Source: an uncultured Bacteroidales bacterium (GTDB taxonomy: Bacteria; Bacteroidota; Bacteroidia; Bacteroidales; Paludibacteraceae). From it: DNA of 34,847 nucleotides. A program made the translations under genes and the position numbers. This document shows, piece after piece, positions 9,122-18,343 of the stretch. The notes below the pieces were generated by a model that worked only from the letters and a program-made list of their open reading frames with translations, was not told the DNA's origin and did not search any database. Position 1 is the first letter of the stretch. Each line of letters starts with the position of its first letter. The stretch spans positions 1 through 34,847 of the forward strand of contig CACXPH010000017.1 in the NCBI GenBank assembly GCA_902769535.1, given 5' to 3'.

Positions 9122-10468
9122 TGCTTCCTTGGCATTGCGCTGTGCGAGCGGGGAGTCTTCTACGCCGCGGAAAGCACGTGCCCATTGCACACGCATTTTA
9201 CCTTCTCCGCCCTTCTCCGCCATCGGCAACCAGCTCTGTGCAATGAAGAACATTGGTTCTTTGGGCAGGCGGTTCGGCAAGCGAAGAATCTCCATATCGT
9301 TCACACTCCAGATGAGTTCATTCTTCGTCCAGCGGAATGAATAGACGTAGTAGGCAGAGCGGAACATACCGGTGAGGTTAATCATCTTCGTCTTATTGCC
9401 GTTCACGAGACCCATTTGGTGCGATTTGCCATTATAATGGTATAACGCGATCATCGGGCTATTCGGTTTACCGGTAGTCAAACCAAAGAAATGGTGTCCA
9501 TCTCCTTTCGTACGCACTTTCGCCATAAACAGACCGGACTCTTGAGCGAAGGCCTCTTTAGTATTCATCACATCGGAGGTGTATTCGAATACTTGCTCAA
9601 TGAAACCTTTCTTTTCATCCCATGCCACGGCCTTCTTGCTCTCCTCGCGAGTCTCGAGACTCATACGACCATCCACGAAGAAGGTGTTCTTTCCGCCGTT
9701 ATAGGCTTGACGCTCGGTCGTGCGGGAGTGGCCATCTTTCATTGCAGGGTTCGGATAACCGAAACCGGCTTTCCAGTTCTTGGACGAGCTCATGTCGTCA
9801 TCAAACGCAGGACGGAAGAGTTCAGCCCAATCGATGCGTTCTTCGCGCTGGGTATAGTAGAACTTGATATCATCTGATTTAGCCAGTTCAAGATAGCGTT
9901 GTTCGGCCTTGTACTGCTCGGAGTGCTGCCAGCGTTTAGCATCTGCCCAAAGGGCATGGCGTTTCTGGAAGTTCTCTTTGTGTACCTCTTCTTCAAGCTC
10001 TTCCAGACGTTTGAGATCGGGTGAGTTGAGTACCTTGAGATAGTTCTTGTAGTAGGACGAGTAGTACAGCATATTGTACCGGCGCAACTCAGCGGACTTG
10101 AGTATCTCCTTGAAACTCTTGATTTTTTTAAAGTCCTCGGTCTCACGGAATGCCAGGAAAGCCTGGAACTCCTCATCTTTGAGTGCACGGCGGTAACGAC
10201 GAATGCTGGAGGAATTGGACAATGCCTCGTACTCCTTCATCATGCGTCCCTCTTGCGTATCTTTGTACTTACGGTTAACGAGTTCCTTCTTGGTTTCCTG
10301 AAAATCGCTACTACCCACGACTTTCTTAAGTTTCTGATACTCCGCCAATTCAGGTGATTTCTCGATTTGCCGATAGCGTTTTACGCGCTCTTGCATCTCA
10401 TAAACGGTTTTCTCGAATGCCTCTGTCGAGAGCATTTTGCCGGTTAATCTGGCCGTAAATAAATTCAT
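9113..10468 (-). CDS. Helical-repeat protein with C-terminal GH16/concanavalin-like domain, probably non-catalytic
   Basis: A 451-residue protein without a signal peptide. Residues 1-210 are charged, mostly helical repeats of about 25-35 residues built on a [S/D].E(L/F)..Y..L ... S.DFK pattern (SPELAEYQKLKKVVGSSDF, EEFQAFLAFRETEDFKKIK, SAELRRYNMLYYSSYYKNYL, SPDLKRLEELEEEV). Residues from about 215 to 435 resemble a glycoside hydrolase family 16 or laminarinase-like sandwich (SGLFMAKVRTKG, FRWTKNELIWSVNDMEILR, PMFFIAQSWLP). The GH16 catalytic signature E.D..E is not present at the expected strand (HHFFGLTTGKPNSPMIALYHY), so lectin-like binding is more likely than hydrolysis. It lies between the LOG gene and kdsA. 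Confidence 0.65.
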   Translation of the reverse strand: MNLFTARLTGKMLSTEAFEKTVYEMQERVKRYRQIEKSPELAEYQKLKKVVGSSDFQETKKELVNRKYKDTQEGRMMKEYEALSNSSSIRRYRRALKDEEFQAFLAFRETEDFKKIKSFKEILKSAELRRYNMLYYSSYYKNYLKVLNSPDLKRLEELEEEVHKENFQKRHALWADAKRWQHSEQYKAEQRYLELAKSDDIKFYYTQREERIDWAELFRPAFDDDMSSSKNWKAGFGYPNPAMKDGHSRTTERQAYNGGKNTFFVDGRMSLETREESKKAVAWDEKKGFIEQVFEYTSDVMNTKEAFAQESGLFMAKVRTKGDGHHFFGLTTGKPNSPMIALYHYNGKSHQMGLVNGNKTKMINLTGMFRSAYYVYSFRWTKNELIWSVNDMEILRLPNRLPKEPMFFIAQSWLPMAEKGGEGKMRVQWARAFRGVEDSPLAQRNAKEAEK

Positions 10469-10478
10469 AACAATGAAT

Positions 10479-10506
10479 ATTTATGATTTATAATTTATGA
10501 TTTCAA
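10479..10506 (-). repeat. Heptanucleotide repeat between the LOG and GH16-like genes
   Basis: Four units (ATTTATG, ATTTATA, ATTTATG, ATTTCAA) occupy the short gap and overlap the LOG gene. They supply its stop codon and the residues just before it. Confidence 0.9.
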
Positions 10507-11028
10507 ATTTTTGTACAGCTCTTCCAACGAGTTTACGAAAATAGGTTCGTAGCTCTGCTGGGCAGGGATAAAGTTCAGCTCCTGCATGTGCGTTATCTGC
10601 GCCTTAAGTGGCTCGTAGAAGCCGTTATAGTTCATCACATAGACGGGTTTGTGATGCTCACCTACGATGGCAGAAGAAGTAGCATCCATCATCTCGTCCA
10701 ATGTGCCATAACTGCCCGGCAGACAAACGATTACATCCGCTTCGTCACGCATCCGTTGTTTGCGTTCGGACATATTGTTCACCTCTATCAGATAGTCGCA
10801 GTTCGTCGCCAGTCGTCCTGCCGCTTTGATACGCGGAGGGATGACACCTATCACATGTGCACCTGCCGCTTTCGCCGCGTCGCTTGTCCGGGACATCAGT
10901 CCGCCTGTGGCACCTCCGTAAACCAGCGTATGGCCGTTTTTACCTATCCAGGTGCCCAGCGCATCCCCGAGTTGCAGATACTCCTCAGGAATTGCATCCT
11001 TCGCCGAACAATAGACCGCTATACGCAT
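10495..11028 (-). CDS. LOG-family (TIGR00730) nucleoside monophosphate phosphoribohydrolase
   Basis: A 177-residue Rossmann-fold protein of the LOG family, formerly annotated as lysine decarboxylase. The nucleotide-binding motif GGATGGLM and the catalytic motif PGSYGTLDEMMD (PGGxGTxxE type) are both present. Family members cleave AMP or cytokinin riboside monophosphates to the base and ribose 5-phosphate, and bacterial ones probably act in nucleotide housekeeping. It lies directly after gyrB and is separated from it by a 7-base repeat. The substrate cannot be told from sequence. Confidence 0.88.
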   Translation of the reverse strand: MRIAVYCSAKDAIPEEYLQLGDALGTWIGKNGHTLVYGGATGGLMSRTSDAAKAAGAHVIGVIPPRIKAAGRLATNCDYLIEVNNMSERKQRMRDEADVIVCLPGSYGTLDEMMDATSSAIVGEHHKPVYVMNYNGFYEPLKAQITHMQELNFIPAQQSYEPIFVNSLEELYKNLKS

Positions 11029-11029
11029 A

Positions 11030-13153
<2,124 letters not shown>

Positions 13154-13194
13154 GCACGCACGTGATTTTTTTGCATTTTTTTGTATTTTTATGA

Positions 13195-13587
13195 TTAAAT
13201 ACCGGAAACAGCCGCTCTTTGAACCACAGAAAGAGGCGTTATAGTGGTTTTTTGCTCGCGACGTTTGAAGGGATGGACGGGCGAGAGGAAGAGTTGAAAA
13301 ACCCGATGGTCTTTGTAGAACATATGTTTGGGATTCGTTTGCGGTCGGCAAATGATCCAAAAGCCGCATTGTTCGGCTTCTTTGAGGGTGTTTACGCGCC
13401 CTTTGAACAACGCAAGCTCTTCGTTCCAGAAGATGATCTCAATAGCCATAGACGACTTGCGTGTACGACGATGGACTATCTCTGCGCCAAGCGTATCCTT
13501 GAGACGCAGGAAGAAATGGTAAAGAACCGGGTGGATTTTGCAGTTCTTTGCCTTAGAAACCGCTATTTTAGATATTTTTATGGGCAT
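13195..13587 (-). CDS. Hypothetical protein (doubtful ORF)
   Basis: An open frame of 130 codons, not recognised as any family. It is favoured over the opposite-strand ORF 13219-13626 because it uses the C-ending Ile, Phe and Leu codons common in neighbouring genes (many ATC, TTC, CTC) and lies on the same strand as gyrB. The best-looking part runs from an internal ATG (SSMAIEIIFWNEELALFKGRVNTLKEAEQC), which may be the true start. No promoter of the usual type is seen upstream. It ends about 40 bases before the gyrB -33 box. Confidence 0.35.
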   Translation of the reverse strand: MPIKISKIAVSKAKNCKIHPVLYHFFLRLKDTLGAEIVHRRTRKSSMAIEIIFWNEELALFKGRVNTLKEAEQCGFWIICRPQTNPKHMFYKDHRVFQLFLSPVHPFKRREQKTTITPLSVVQRAAVSGI

Positions 13588-13797
13588 TTCCTAAAATCAC
13601 GCGATAATATACATAGTATATTATAGGTATAGGTGGGATACGATATAGATAGGATATAAGTAGGAGATTGATCCCATGGGGCTATTATTTCTTTTTCTTG
13701 TCGGTTTCTCCCGGCAGGTCGAGGGATGGTTGTTTGACGTTCAACGATGGAGTCGATTACTACCAAGACCCCATCTGAAGTAATAGGCACATTCTCG
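13588..13797. other. 210-base gap with possible decayed coding fragment
   Basis: No confident gene. The part 13610-13665 is A/T-rich and irregularly repetitive. On the minus strand one frame reads TSDGVLVVIDS and an adjacent frame reads TPSLNVKQPSLDLPGETDKKKK followed by a stop. Joined by one frameshift near 13750, these would resemble the C-terminal tail of a protein. This may be the remnant of a lost gene or chance. Confidence 0.25.
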
Positions 13798-14202
13798 TTA
13801 ACGGCGGGGATGAACGGTATCCATGAGGGTGTCAAAATTGTTGCGGAAAGAGAAGACATCACGCAGGGCGTAATAGTTCTGCGGATCTTCGCAATAATCG
13901 TAGGCAAAAGTCAGAAATGTCAGACGGCTTTCATCGAAGGAAAAGACGCCTGCCATGCGTGCCAGATCGTCCACACAGAAATGACCAAGTACCACGCATA
14001 ACTTAGCTATTTCCAGCTTCTTATCATCGAAAGACTGCTGATCAAGCGTTTGCATTACCAGCGCCATTTGTTGGTGCGTAGCACACTCAATGTAATGACG
14101 ATCATGAGGCCGTCCTTGCGGGGCATGATGATCACGATGATGTTGTGCTCCTGCCGAAATGACAGAAAGCGCCAAAACGAGAACAATAAAGAGTTTCTTC
14201 AT
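13798..14202 (-). CDS. DUF4476 domain exported protein
   Basis: A 134-residue protein. MKKLFIVLVLALSVISAGAQ is a clear signal peptide, followed by a His-rich linker (HHRDHHAPQGRPHDRHY). The mature part fits DUF4476: helical pairs such as QSFDDKKLEIAKLCVVLGHFCVDDLARMAGVFSFDESRLTFLTFAYDYCEDPQNYYALRDVFSF. The function is unknown, and the His cluster could bind metal. The start at 14202 is chosen over 14211 because MKK begins the signal peptide. It is read from its own promoter, divergently from mdh. Confidence 0.8.
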   Translation of the reverse strand: MKKLFIVLVLALSVISAGAQHHRDHHAPQGRPHDRHYIECATHQQMALVMQTLDQQSFDDKKLEIAKLCVVLGHFCVDDLARMAGVFSFDESRLTFLTFAYDYCEDPQNYYALRDVFSFRNNFDTLMDTVHPRR

Positions 14203-14222
14203 AATACGCATAATTTATGCCG

Positions 14223-14254
14223 CAAAGGTACAACAAAAATCGCACATTTGCAAA
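14223..14254 (-). promoter_or_regulatory. Promoter of the DUF4476 gene
   Basis: On the minus strand TTTG (14254-14251) and TACCTTTG (14230-14223) are 20 bases apart, a perfect match to the Bacteroides consensus. The leader is about 15 bases. It is divergent from the mdh promoter 45 bases away. Confidence 0.85.
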
Positions 14255-14299
14255 TAATTCTTACAAAAATCATAAAATTTGCACTTTTATTTACAAAAA

Positions 14300-14331
14300 T
14301 TTGTATATATACAAAATTTTATGTAACTTTG
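14300..14331 (+). promoter_or_regulatory. Promoter of the mdh operon
   Basis: TTTG (14300-14303) and TAACTTTG (14324-14331) are 20 bases apart, a perfect consensus. The leader of about 65 bases contains a heptanucleotide repeat. Confidence 0.85.
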
Positions 14332-14349
14332 CGGGCTATTTGAAGAAAT

Positions 14350-14384
14350 CAAAATTAAAAATTAAAAATTAAGAATTAATTATT
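14350..14384 (+). repeat. Heptanucleotide repeat (AAAAATT type) in the mdh leader
   Basis: Units CAAAATT, AAAAATT, AAAAATT, AAGAATT, AATTATT lie just before the mdh start at 14405, inside the predicted transcript. Being A-rich and unstructured, it could help ribosome loading in an organism without Shine-Dalgarno sites. Confidence 0.85.
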
Positions 14385-14404
14385 GATTAAAAATATATAC
14401 AATT

Positions 14405-15346
14405 ATGAGCAAAGTAACTGTTGTAGGCGCAGGAAACGTAGGTGCTACTTGCGCAAATGTATTGGCCGTTAACGAGGTAGCCAATCAAGTATGTCTGATT
14501 GATATCAAAGAGGGTTTTGCCGAGGGTAAAGCCATGGATATCATGCAAACCGCTCAACTCATGGGCTTTGATACGGTTGTTGAGGGTGTAACGAATGATT
14601 ACAGCAAGACTGCCGGTTCTGACGTAGTGATCATCACTTCCGGTCTGCCGCGTAAGCCGGGTATGACGCGTGAGGAGCTCATCGGCGTGAACGCAGGTAT
14701 TGTAAAGAGTGTTTGCGACCAGGTATTGAAATACAGCCCGAACGCCATCCTCGTGGTTGTTTCCAACCCGATGGACACCATGGCTTATCTGACACTCCAC
14801 GCACTCGGTCTGCCGCGTAACCGCGTGATCGGTATGGGTGGTGCATTGGACAGTGCACGTCTGAAATACTTCCTGAGCCAGGCTTTGAAGTGCAACGCGA
14901 ACGATGTAGACGGTTTCGTTATCGGTGGTCACGGTGACACAACGATGATTCCGTTGACGAGCTACACGACATACAAGGGTATCAACGTAAGCGAGTTCCT
15001 GAGCGCAGAGGAGTTGGAGAACGTGGTTAAGAGCACGATGGTTGGCGGTGCAACGCTGACAGGTCTGCTTGGAACGAGTGCATGGATGGCTCCTGGTGCA
15101 GCAGCTGCTTCGGTAGCAGAGGCAATCATCAAGGATCAGAAGAAGATGATCCCGTGTTCTGCAGCCCTCGAAGGCGAGTACGGCATGAAGGACATCACGA
15201 TCGGTGTACCGTGTATCATCGGCAAGAACGGAATCGAGAAGATTCTGGAGCTCAACATCAGCGAGGAAGAGCGCGCTAAACTGCACGAGAGTGAGGCAGC
15301 TGTCCGTAAAACCACAGCGATTTTGAAAGACCTGAACGTTCTTTAA
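14405..15346 (+). CDS. mdh: NAD-dependent malate dehydrogenase
   Basis: Mdh interconverts malate and oxaloacetate with NAD, in Bacteroidales as part of the reductive branch from phosphoenolpyruvate to succinate. At 313 residues it is the LDH-like type. VTVVGAGNVGAT is the dinucleotide-binding loop, and the Asp of LIDI favours NAD. LPRKPGMTREEL carries the substrate-specificity Arg. VSNPMDTMAYL and GGHGDTTM (catalytic His) complete the site. It leads an operon with SPT, a dehydrogenase and an LD-carboxypeptidase. Confidence 0.97.
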   Translation: MSKVTVVGAGNVGATCANVLAVNEVANQVCLIDIKEGFAEGKAMDIMQTAQLMGFDTVVEGVTNDYSKTAGSDVVIITSGLPRKPGMTREELIGVNAGIVKSVCDQVLKYSPNAILVVVSNPMDTMAYLTLHALGLPRNRVIGMGGALDSARLKYFLSQALKCNANDVDGFVIGGHGDTTMIPLTSYTTYKGINVSEFLSAEELENVVKSTMVGGATLTGLLGTSAWMAPGAAAASVAEAIIKDQKKMIPCSAALEGEYGMKDITIGVPCIIGKNGIEKILELNISEEERAKLHESEAAVRKTTAILKDLNVL

Positions 15347-15350
15347 AATC

Positions 15351-15378
15351 ATTTAGGATTTATAATTTCAAATTTCAA
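15351..15378 (+). repeat. Heptanucleotide repeat between mdh and SPT
   Basis: Four units (ATTTAGG, ATTTATA, ATTTCAA, ATTTCAA) end 5 bases before the SPT start codon. The unit family is the same as at minus-strand junctions, but here the downstream gene is on the plus strand. Confidence 0.9.
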
Positions 15379-15383
15379 ATTAG

Positions 15384-16568
15384 ATGGATCTATTTGAAAA
15401 ATGTGACCATTTTGAGACGCTCAAACAGGTTCGCAAATTAGGTATCTATCCGTACTTCCACGAGTTGGAAAGCCGTCAAGCCCCTGTGGTAAAGATGGAG
15501 AACCACCGTGTGATCATGTTGGGTAGTAACAACTACCTCGGATTTACCGAGAACGAGGCCGTTATCAAAGCCGGCCACGCTGCGCTGGACAAGTACGGAA
15601 CGGGCGTGAGTGGTAGCCGTTTCCTGAACGGTACCCTCGACCTGCACTTGCAGCTTGAGAAAGAGATCGCGGAATTCACCGGTTACGAGGAGTGTATGAC
15701 GGTTTCGACGGGTTTCCAGACGAACCTCGCGATCATCTCGGCTATCTGCGGTAAGGATGACTACATCCTCAACGACCGTGAGAACCACGCATCTATCTAC
15801 GACGCTTGCCGTTTGAGTTTTGCGAAGGTGCTGCGTTACCGTCACTCCGACATGCAGGACTTGGAGCGTCAGCTCAAGTCGATTCCGGAGAATGCCGGTA
15901 AGTTGATCGTGACGGACGGTGTGTTCTCGATGCGCGGTGATATCTGTAAGTTACCGGAGATCTGCGCGCTGGCAGAGAAATACGGTGCACGTGTGATGGT
16001 GGACGATGCGCATGGTTTCGGTGTGTTAGGTCCCGGCGGTCGTGGTACAGCGGCTCACTTCGGACTGACAGACAAGGTGGACATCACCATGTTGACGTTC
16101 TCGAAGTCGTTAGCTTCCATCGGAGGTTGTATGTTGACGAGTCACCGCGTAGCTGACTGGTTGCGTCACGTGAGTCGTCCGTTCATCTTCTCCGCATCTA
16201 TCACGCCGTGCTCGGCTGCCACAGCACTCGAGGCATTGCACCAGTTGATAGCTGATCCAGAGCGTCCGACGCGTCTGATGAACATCGCCAAGTATTTCCA
16301 GAAACAACTGTTAGCTGCAGGCGTGAAGATCATCGAGGCACCGACACCTATCGTGCCTATCTTCACCTACAAGACGCTCGACACGCTGTATTTCGGAAAG
16401 AAGATGTTCGAGGAAGGAGTGTATGTCAATCCTGTTATCGCGCCGGCTTGTGTAGAAGGCGAGTGTCTGCTGCGTACGACGCTGATGGCAACCCACACCG
16501 AGCCGATTATCGACGAGGCAGTAGAGATTATCGCACGTGTATTGCGAGAAGGTGCACCGCAAATGTAA
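15384..16568 (+). CDS. spt: Serine palmitoyltransferase (alpha-oxoamine synthase family)
   Basis: SPT condenses serine with a long-chain acyl thioester to 3-ketosphinganine, the first step of the sphingolipids typical of Bacteroidales. The 394-residue protein shows the family's PLP fold: MLGSNNYLGF, GTGVSGSRFLNGT, DRENHASIYDACRLS, VTDGVFSMRGD, VDDAHGFGVLG and the PLP lysine in TFSKSLASIGG. The N-terminus (KLGIYPYFHELES) is like SPT of Bacteroides and Porphyromonas rather than BioF or Kbl. The related enzymes BioF and Kbl remain possible from motifs alone. The dehydrogenase that follows supports a sphingolipid role. Confidence 0.88.
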   Translation: MDLFEKCDHFETLKQVRKLGIYPYFHELESRQAPVVKMENHRVIMLGSNNYLGFTENEAVIKAGHAALDKYGTGVSGSRFLNGTLDLHLQLEKEIAEFTGYEECMTVSTGFQTNLAIISAICGKDDYILNDRENHASIYDACRLSFAKVLRYRHSDMQDLERQLKSIPENAGKLIVTDGVFSMRGDICKLPEICALAEKYGARVMVDDAHGFGVLGPGGRGTAAHFGLTDKVDITMLTFSKSLASIGGCMLTSHRVADWLRHVSRPFIFSASITPCSAATALEALHQLIADPERPTRLMNIAKYFQKQLLAAGVKIIEAPTPIVPIFTYKTLDTLYFGKKMFEEGVYVNPVIAPACVEGECLLRTTLMATHTEPIIDEAVEIIARVLREGAPQM

Positions 16569-16569
16569 T

Positions 16570-16597
16570 TAACGGCTAAAGGCTAACGGCTAATGGC
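16570..16597 (+). repeat. Heptanucleotide repeat (TAACGGC type) between SPT and the dehydrogenase gene
   Basis: Units TAACGGC, TAAAGGC, TAACGGC, TAATGGC. The last unit contains the ATG start of the next gene. Confidence 0.9.
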
Positions 16598-17402
16598 GAA
16601 AGTATTAGTTATTTCCGGCGGAAGTTCGGGTATAGGAAAAGCGACAGCCATGCTCTTTGCGGAGCGTGGCTGGCGTGTTTTTGAGTTAAGTCGGTCGGGT
16701 GCTCCCGACAGAGCAGATAGCCATTCGGACAAAGGTTCAATGACGCATATCAAATGCGATGTCTGCGACGAGAAGAGTACCAAAGCCGCTATCGCGGAGG
16801 TGCTGAAACAGGCCGAGACGATCGATGTGGTCATCTCGAATGCGGGGTTCGGTATCTCGGGTTCGGTGGAGTTCACGGAGATCAAAGAGGCCGAGCACCA
16901 GATGGATGTCAACTTCATGGGTGCTGTTCGTTTCACGCAGGCTGTTCTGCCGCAGTTACGCAAGCAACGAGGCGGACGATTGATCTACACCTCGTCGGTA
17001 GCTGCCGCATTGCCTGTACCTTATCAAGCTTTCTATTCGGCTTCCAAAGCGGCTATCAACGCGATGGCGCTGGCCTTGGCGAACGAGGTGAAGGATTTCG
17101 GAATTTCGGTGAGCGTTATGATGCCGGGTGATGTCAGCACGGGCTTCACGGACGCACGTTGTAAGTCAACGGCAGGCGAGGAAGTGTATACAGGCGCGAA
17201 CAAGGCCATCACGACCATGGAGCGCGATGAACGCGCAGGTATGAGTCCGAAACAGATGGCTGAGTTGTTCTATCACATAGCTACCTGTCACAGTCCGCGG
17301 CCGCAGTACGTAGGCGGGTTCAGTTACCGCGTGCTTTGCTTCTTAGACCGCATCCTGCCGAAGCGTTTCGTTAACTGGATCGAATATAAGGTTTATTCTT
17401 AG
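16593..17402 (+). CDS. Short-chain dehydrogenase/reductase, candidate 3-ketosphinganine reductase
   Basis: A 269-residue classical SDR. The cofactor motif is SGGSSGIGKA, followed by SNAGFG (NAG motif), a catalytic Ser in YTSSVAAALP and YSASK (catalytic Tyr and Lys). The C-terminus (SYRVLCFLDRILPKRFVNWIEY) is hydrophobic and amphipathic, as in membrane-associated lipid SDRs. It lies 24 bases after SPT, so reduction of 3-ketosphinganine is a reasonable guess from context and not shown by sequence alone. After beta-2 a hydrophilic insert (SGAPDRADSHSDKGS) is coded by DNA with a perfect hairpin (16694-16709). The stop codon lies in a 41-base tandem duplication. Confidence 0.8.
   Translation: MAKVLVISGGSSGIGKATAMLFAERGWRVFELSRSGAPDRADSHSDKGSMTHIKCDVCDEKSTKAAIAEVLKQAETIDVVISNAGFGISGSVEFTEIKEAEHQMDVNFMGAVRFTQAVLPQLRKQRGGRLIYTSSVAAALPVPYQAFYSASKAAINAMALALANEVKDFGISVSVMMPGDVSTGFTDARCKSTAGEEVYTGANKAITTMERDERAGMSPKQMAELFYHIATCHSPRPQYVGGFSYRVLCFLDRILPKRFVNWIEYKVYS
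16694..16709 (+). repeat. Hairpin in the loop-coding region of the dehydrogenase gene
   Basis: GTCGGG and CCCGAC form a perfect 6-bp stem around TGCT. It encodes part of a polar loop after the second strand of the Rossmann fold, a site that tolerates insertion. Confidence 0.5.
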
Positions 17403-17480
17403 CCGCAAGGGCACGATTATTTCTTGATTAAGCATATTCTTAGCCGCAAGGGCACGATTATTTCTTGATTAAGCATATTC
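17395..17480 (+). repeat. 41-base tandem duplication at the dehydrogenase/LD-carboxypeptidase junction
   Basis: Bases 17395-17435 are repeated exactly at 17436-17476, and four more bases continue the pattern. The unit begins ATTCTTAGCCGC and ends GATTAAGCAT. It contains both the stop codon of the dehydrogenase gene and the TTG start of the next gene, so each exists twice. The first copy of the TTG start opens a frame that ends after about 14 codons. Confidence 0.97.
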
Positions 17481-18343
17481 GCATAGTATCTCCGTCAGGA
17501 GCGATTGATCCGAGCTATATTGATGGCGCGGCCACGCGTCTGCGCACATGGGGATATATAGTGAGCGAGGGCGCGCACGCACGTGCGAAGTGGGGACGTT
17601 TTGCCGGCACGGATGAAGAGCGTTTGGCCGACTTGAACGAAGCACTCCGCGACGCGAGTGTGGACGCCATTCTTTGCGCACGAGGCGGGTACGGTCTGCA
17701 GCGCATCCTCGACCGTGTAGCACCTATCACGAAACCGATTATTGGTTTTAGTGACATCACAGCGTTGCATCAGTTGGCAGGTATTGAGCATATGCCATCG
17801 CTGCACGGTATTATGTGCAAGCACATCGCCACCTTGCCGGAAGAGAGCGAACCTATTCAGGCTTTACGTAAGATGCTCGCCGGAGAAGCGATCGAATACC
17901 GCTGGGCTCATCACCCGTTAAACCGACCGGGCGTAGCCGAAGCACCTATCGTAGGCGGCAATCTGAGTGTGTTGTACGGGTTGCAAGGCACTCCTTACGG
18001 TCTGAACAAACTCAGTTATCAATTCCCTATCCTGCTTATCGAAGACATCAGCGAGCGGCATTATCACATCGATCGGATGATCCGCAACCTGAGCATGAGT
18101 GGCGTGTTGGCGCACCTGAGCGGTCTCATTGTAGGCCAGTTCAGCGACTGCGAAGACGACGAGCTGATGGGTTGTTCCGTTTATGAGACAATAAAAGAGG
18201 TAGTCGCTGACTACGACTACCCCCTTCTTTTCAATGCCCCGTTCGGGCATGTGGAGCATAACTTGCCGTTATGGCTTCATCGTCATGCGTCCATCGACTG
18301 CGGCACGGATAGTGTCTTGCGTCTGGACGGCCTCAAGATATAA
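17465..18343 (+). CDS. ldcA: LD-carboxypeptidase, peptidase family S66
   Basis: S66 enzymes remove the terminal D-alanine from murein tetrapeptides during cell-wall recycling in the cytoplasm. At 292 residues this is full length. RIVSPSGAIDPSYID opens the family fold. CARGGYG and GFSDITALH carry the nucleophilic Ser region, LLIEDISE the Glu, and NAPFGHVEHN the His of the triad. The frame has no ATG near the conserved start, so TTG at 17465 is the most likely initiator. It is the last gene of the mdh operon and overlaps the converging nucleotidase gene by 75 bases. Confidence 0.92.
   Translation: MIKHIRIVSPSGAIDPSYIDGAATRLRTWGYIVSEGAHARAKWGRFAGTDEERLADLNEALRDASVDAILCARGGYGLQRILDRVAPITKPIIGFSDITALHQLAGIEHMPSLHGIMCKHIATLPEESEPIQALRKMLAGEAIEYRWAHHPLNRPGVAEAPIVGGNLSVLYGLQGTPYGLNKLSYQFPILLIEDISERHYHIDRMIRNLSMSGVLAHLSGLIVGQFSDCEDDELMGCSVYETIKEVVADYDYPLLFNAPFGHVEHNLPLWLHRHASIDCGTDSVLRLDGLKI

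Noticed and set aside
13219-13626. 135-codon plus-strand ORF opposite the doubtful gene
   Set aside because: Codon use is less like the neighbours than in the minus-strand frame and no plus promoter was found. The choice is not certain.
14387-15352. 321-codon minus-strand ORF opposite mdh
   Set aside because: It is the mirror of a complete malate dehydrogenase and has no recognisable motif.
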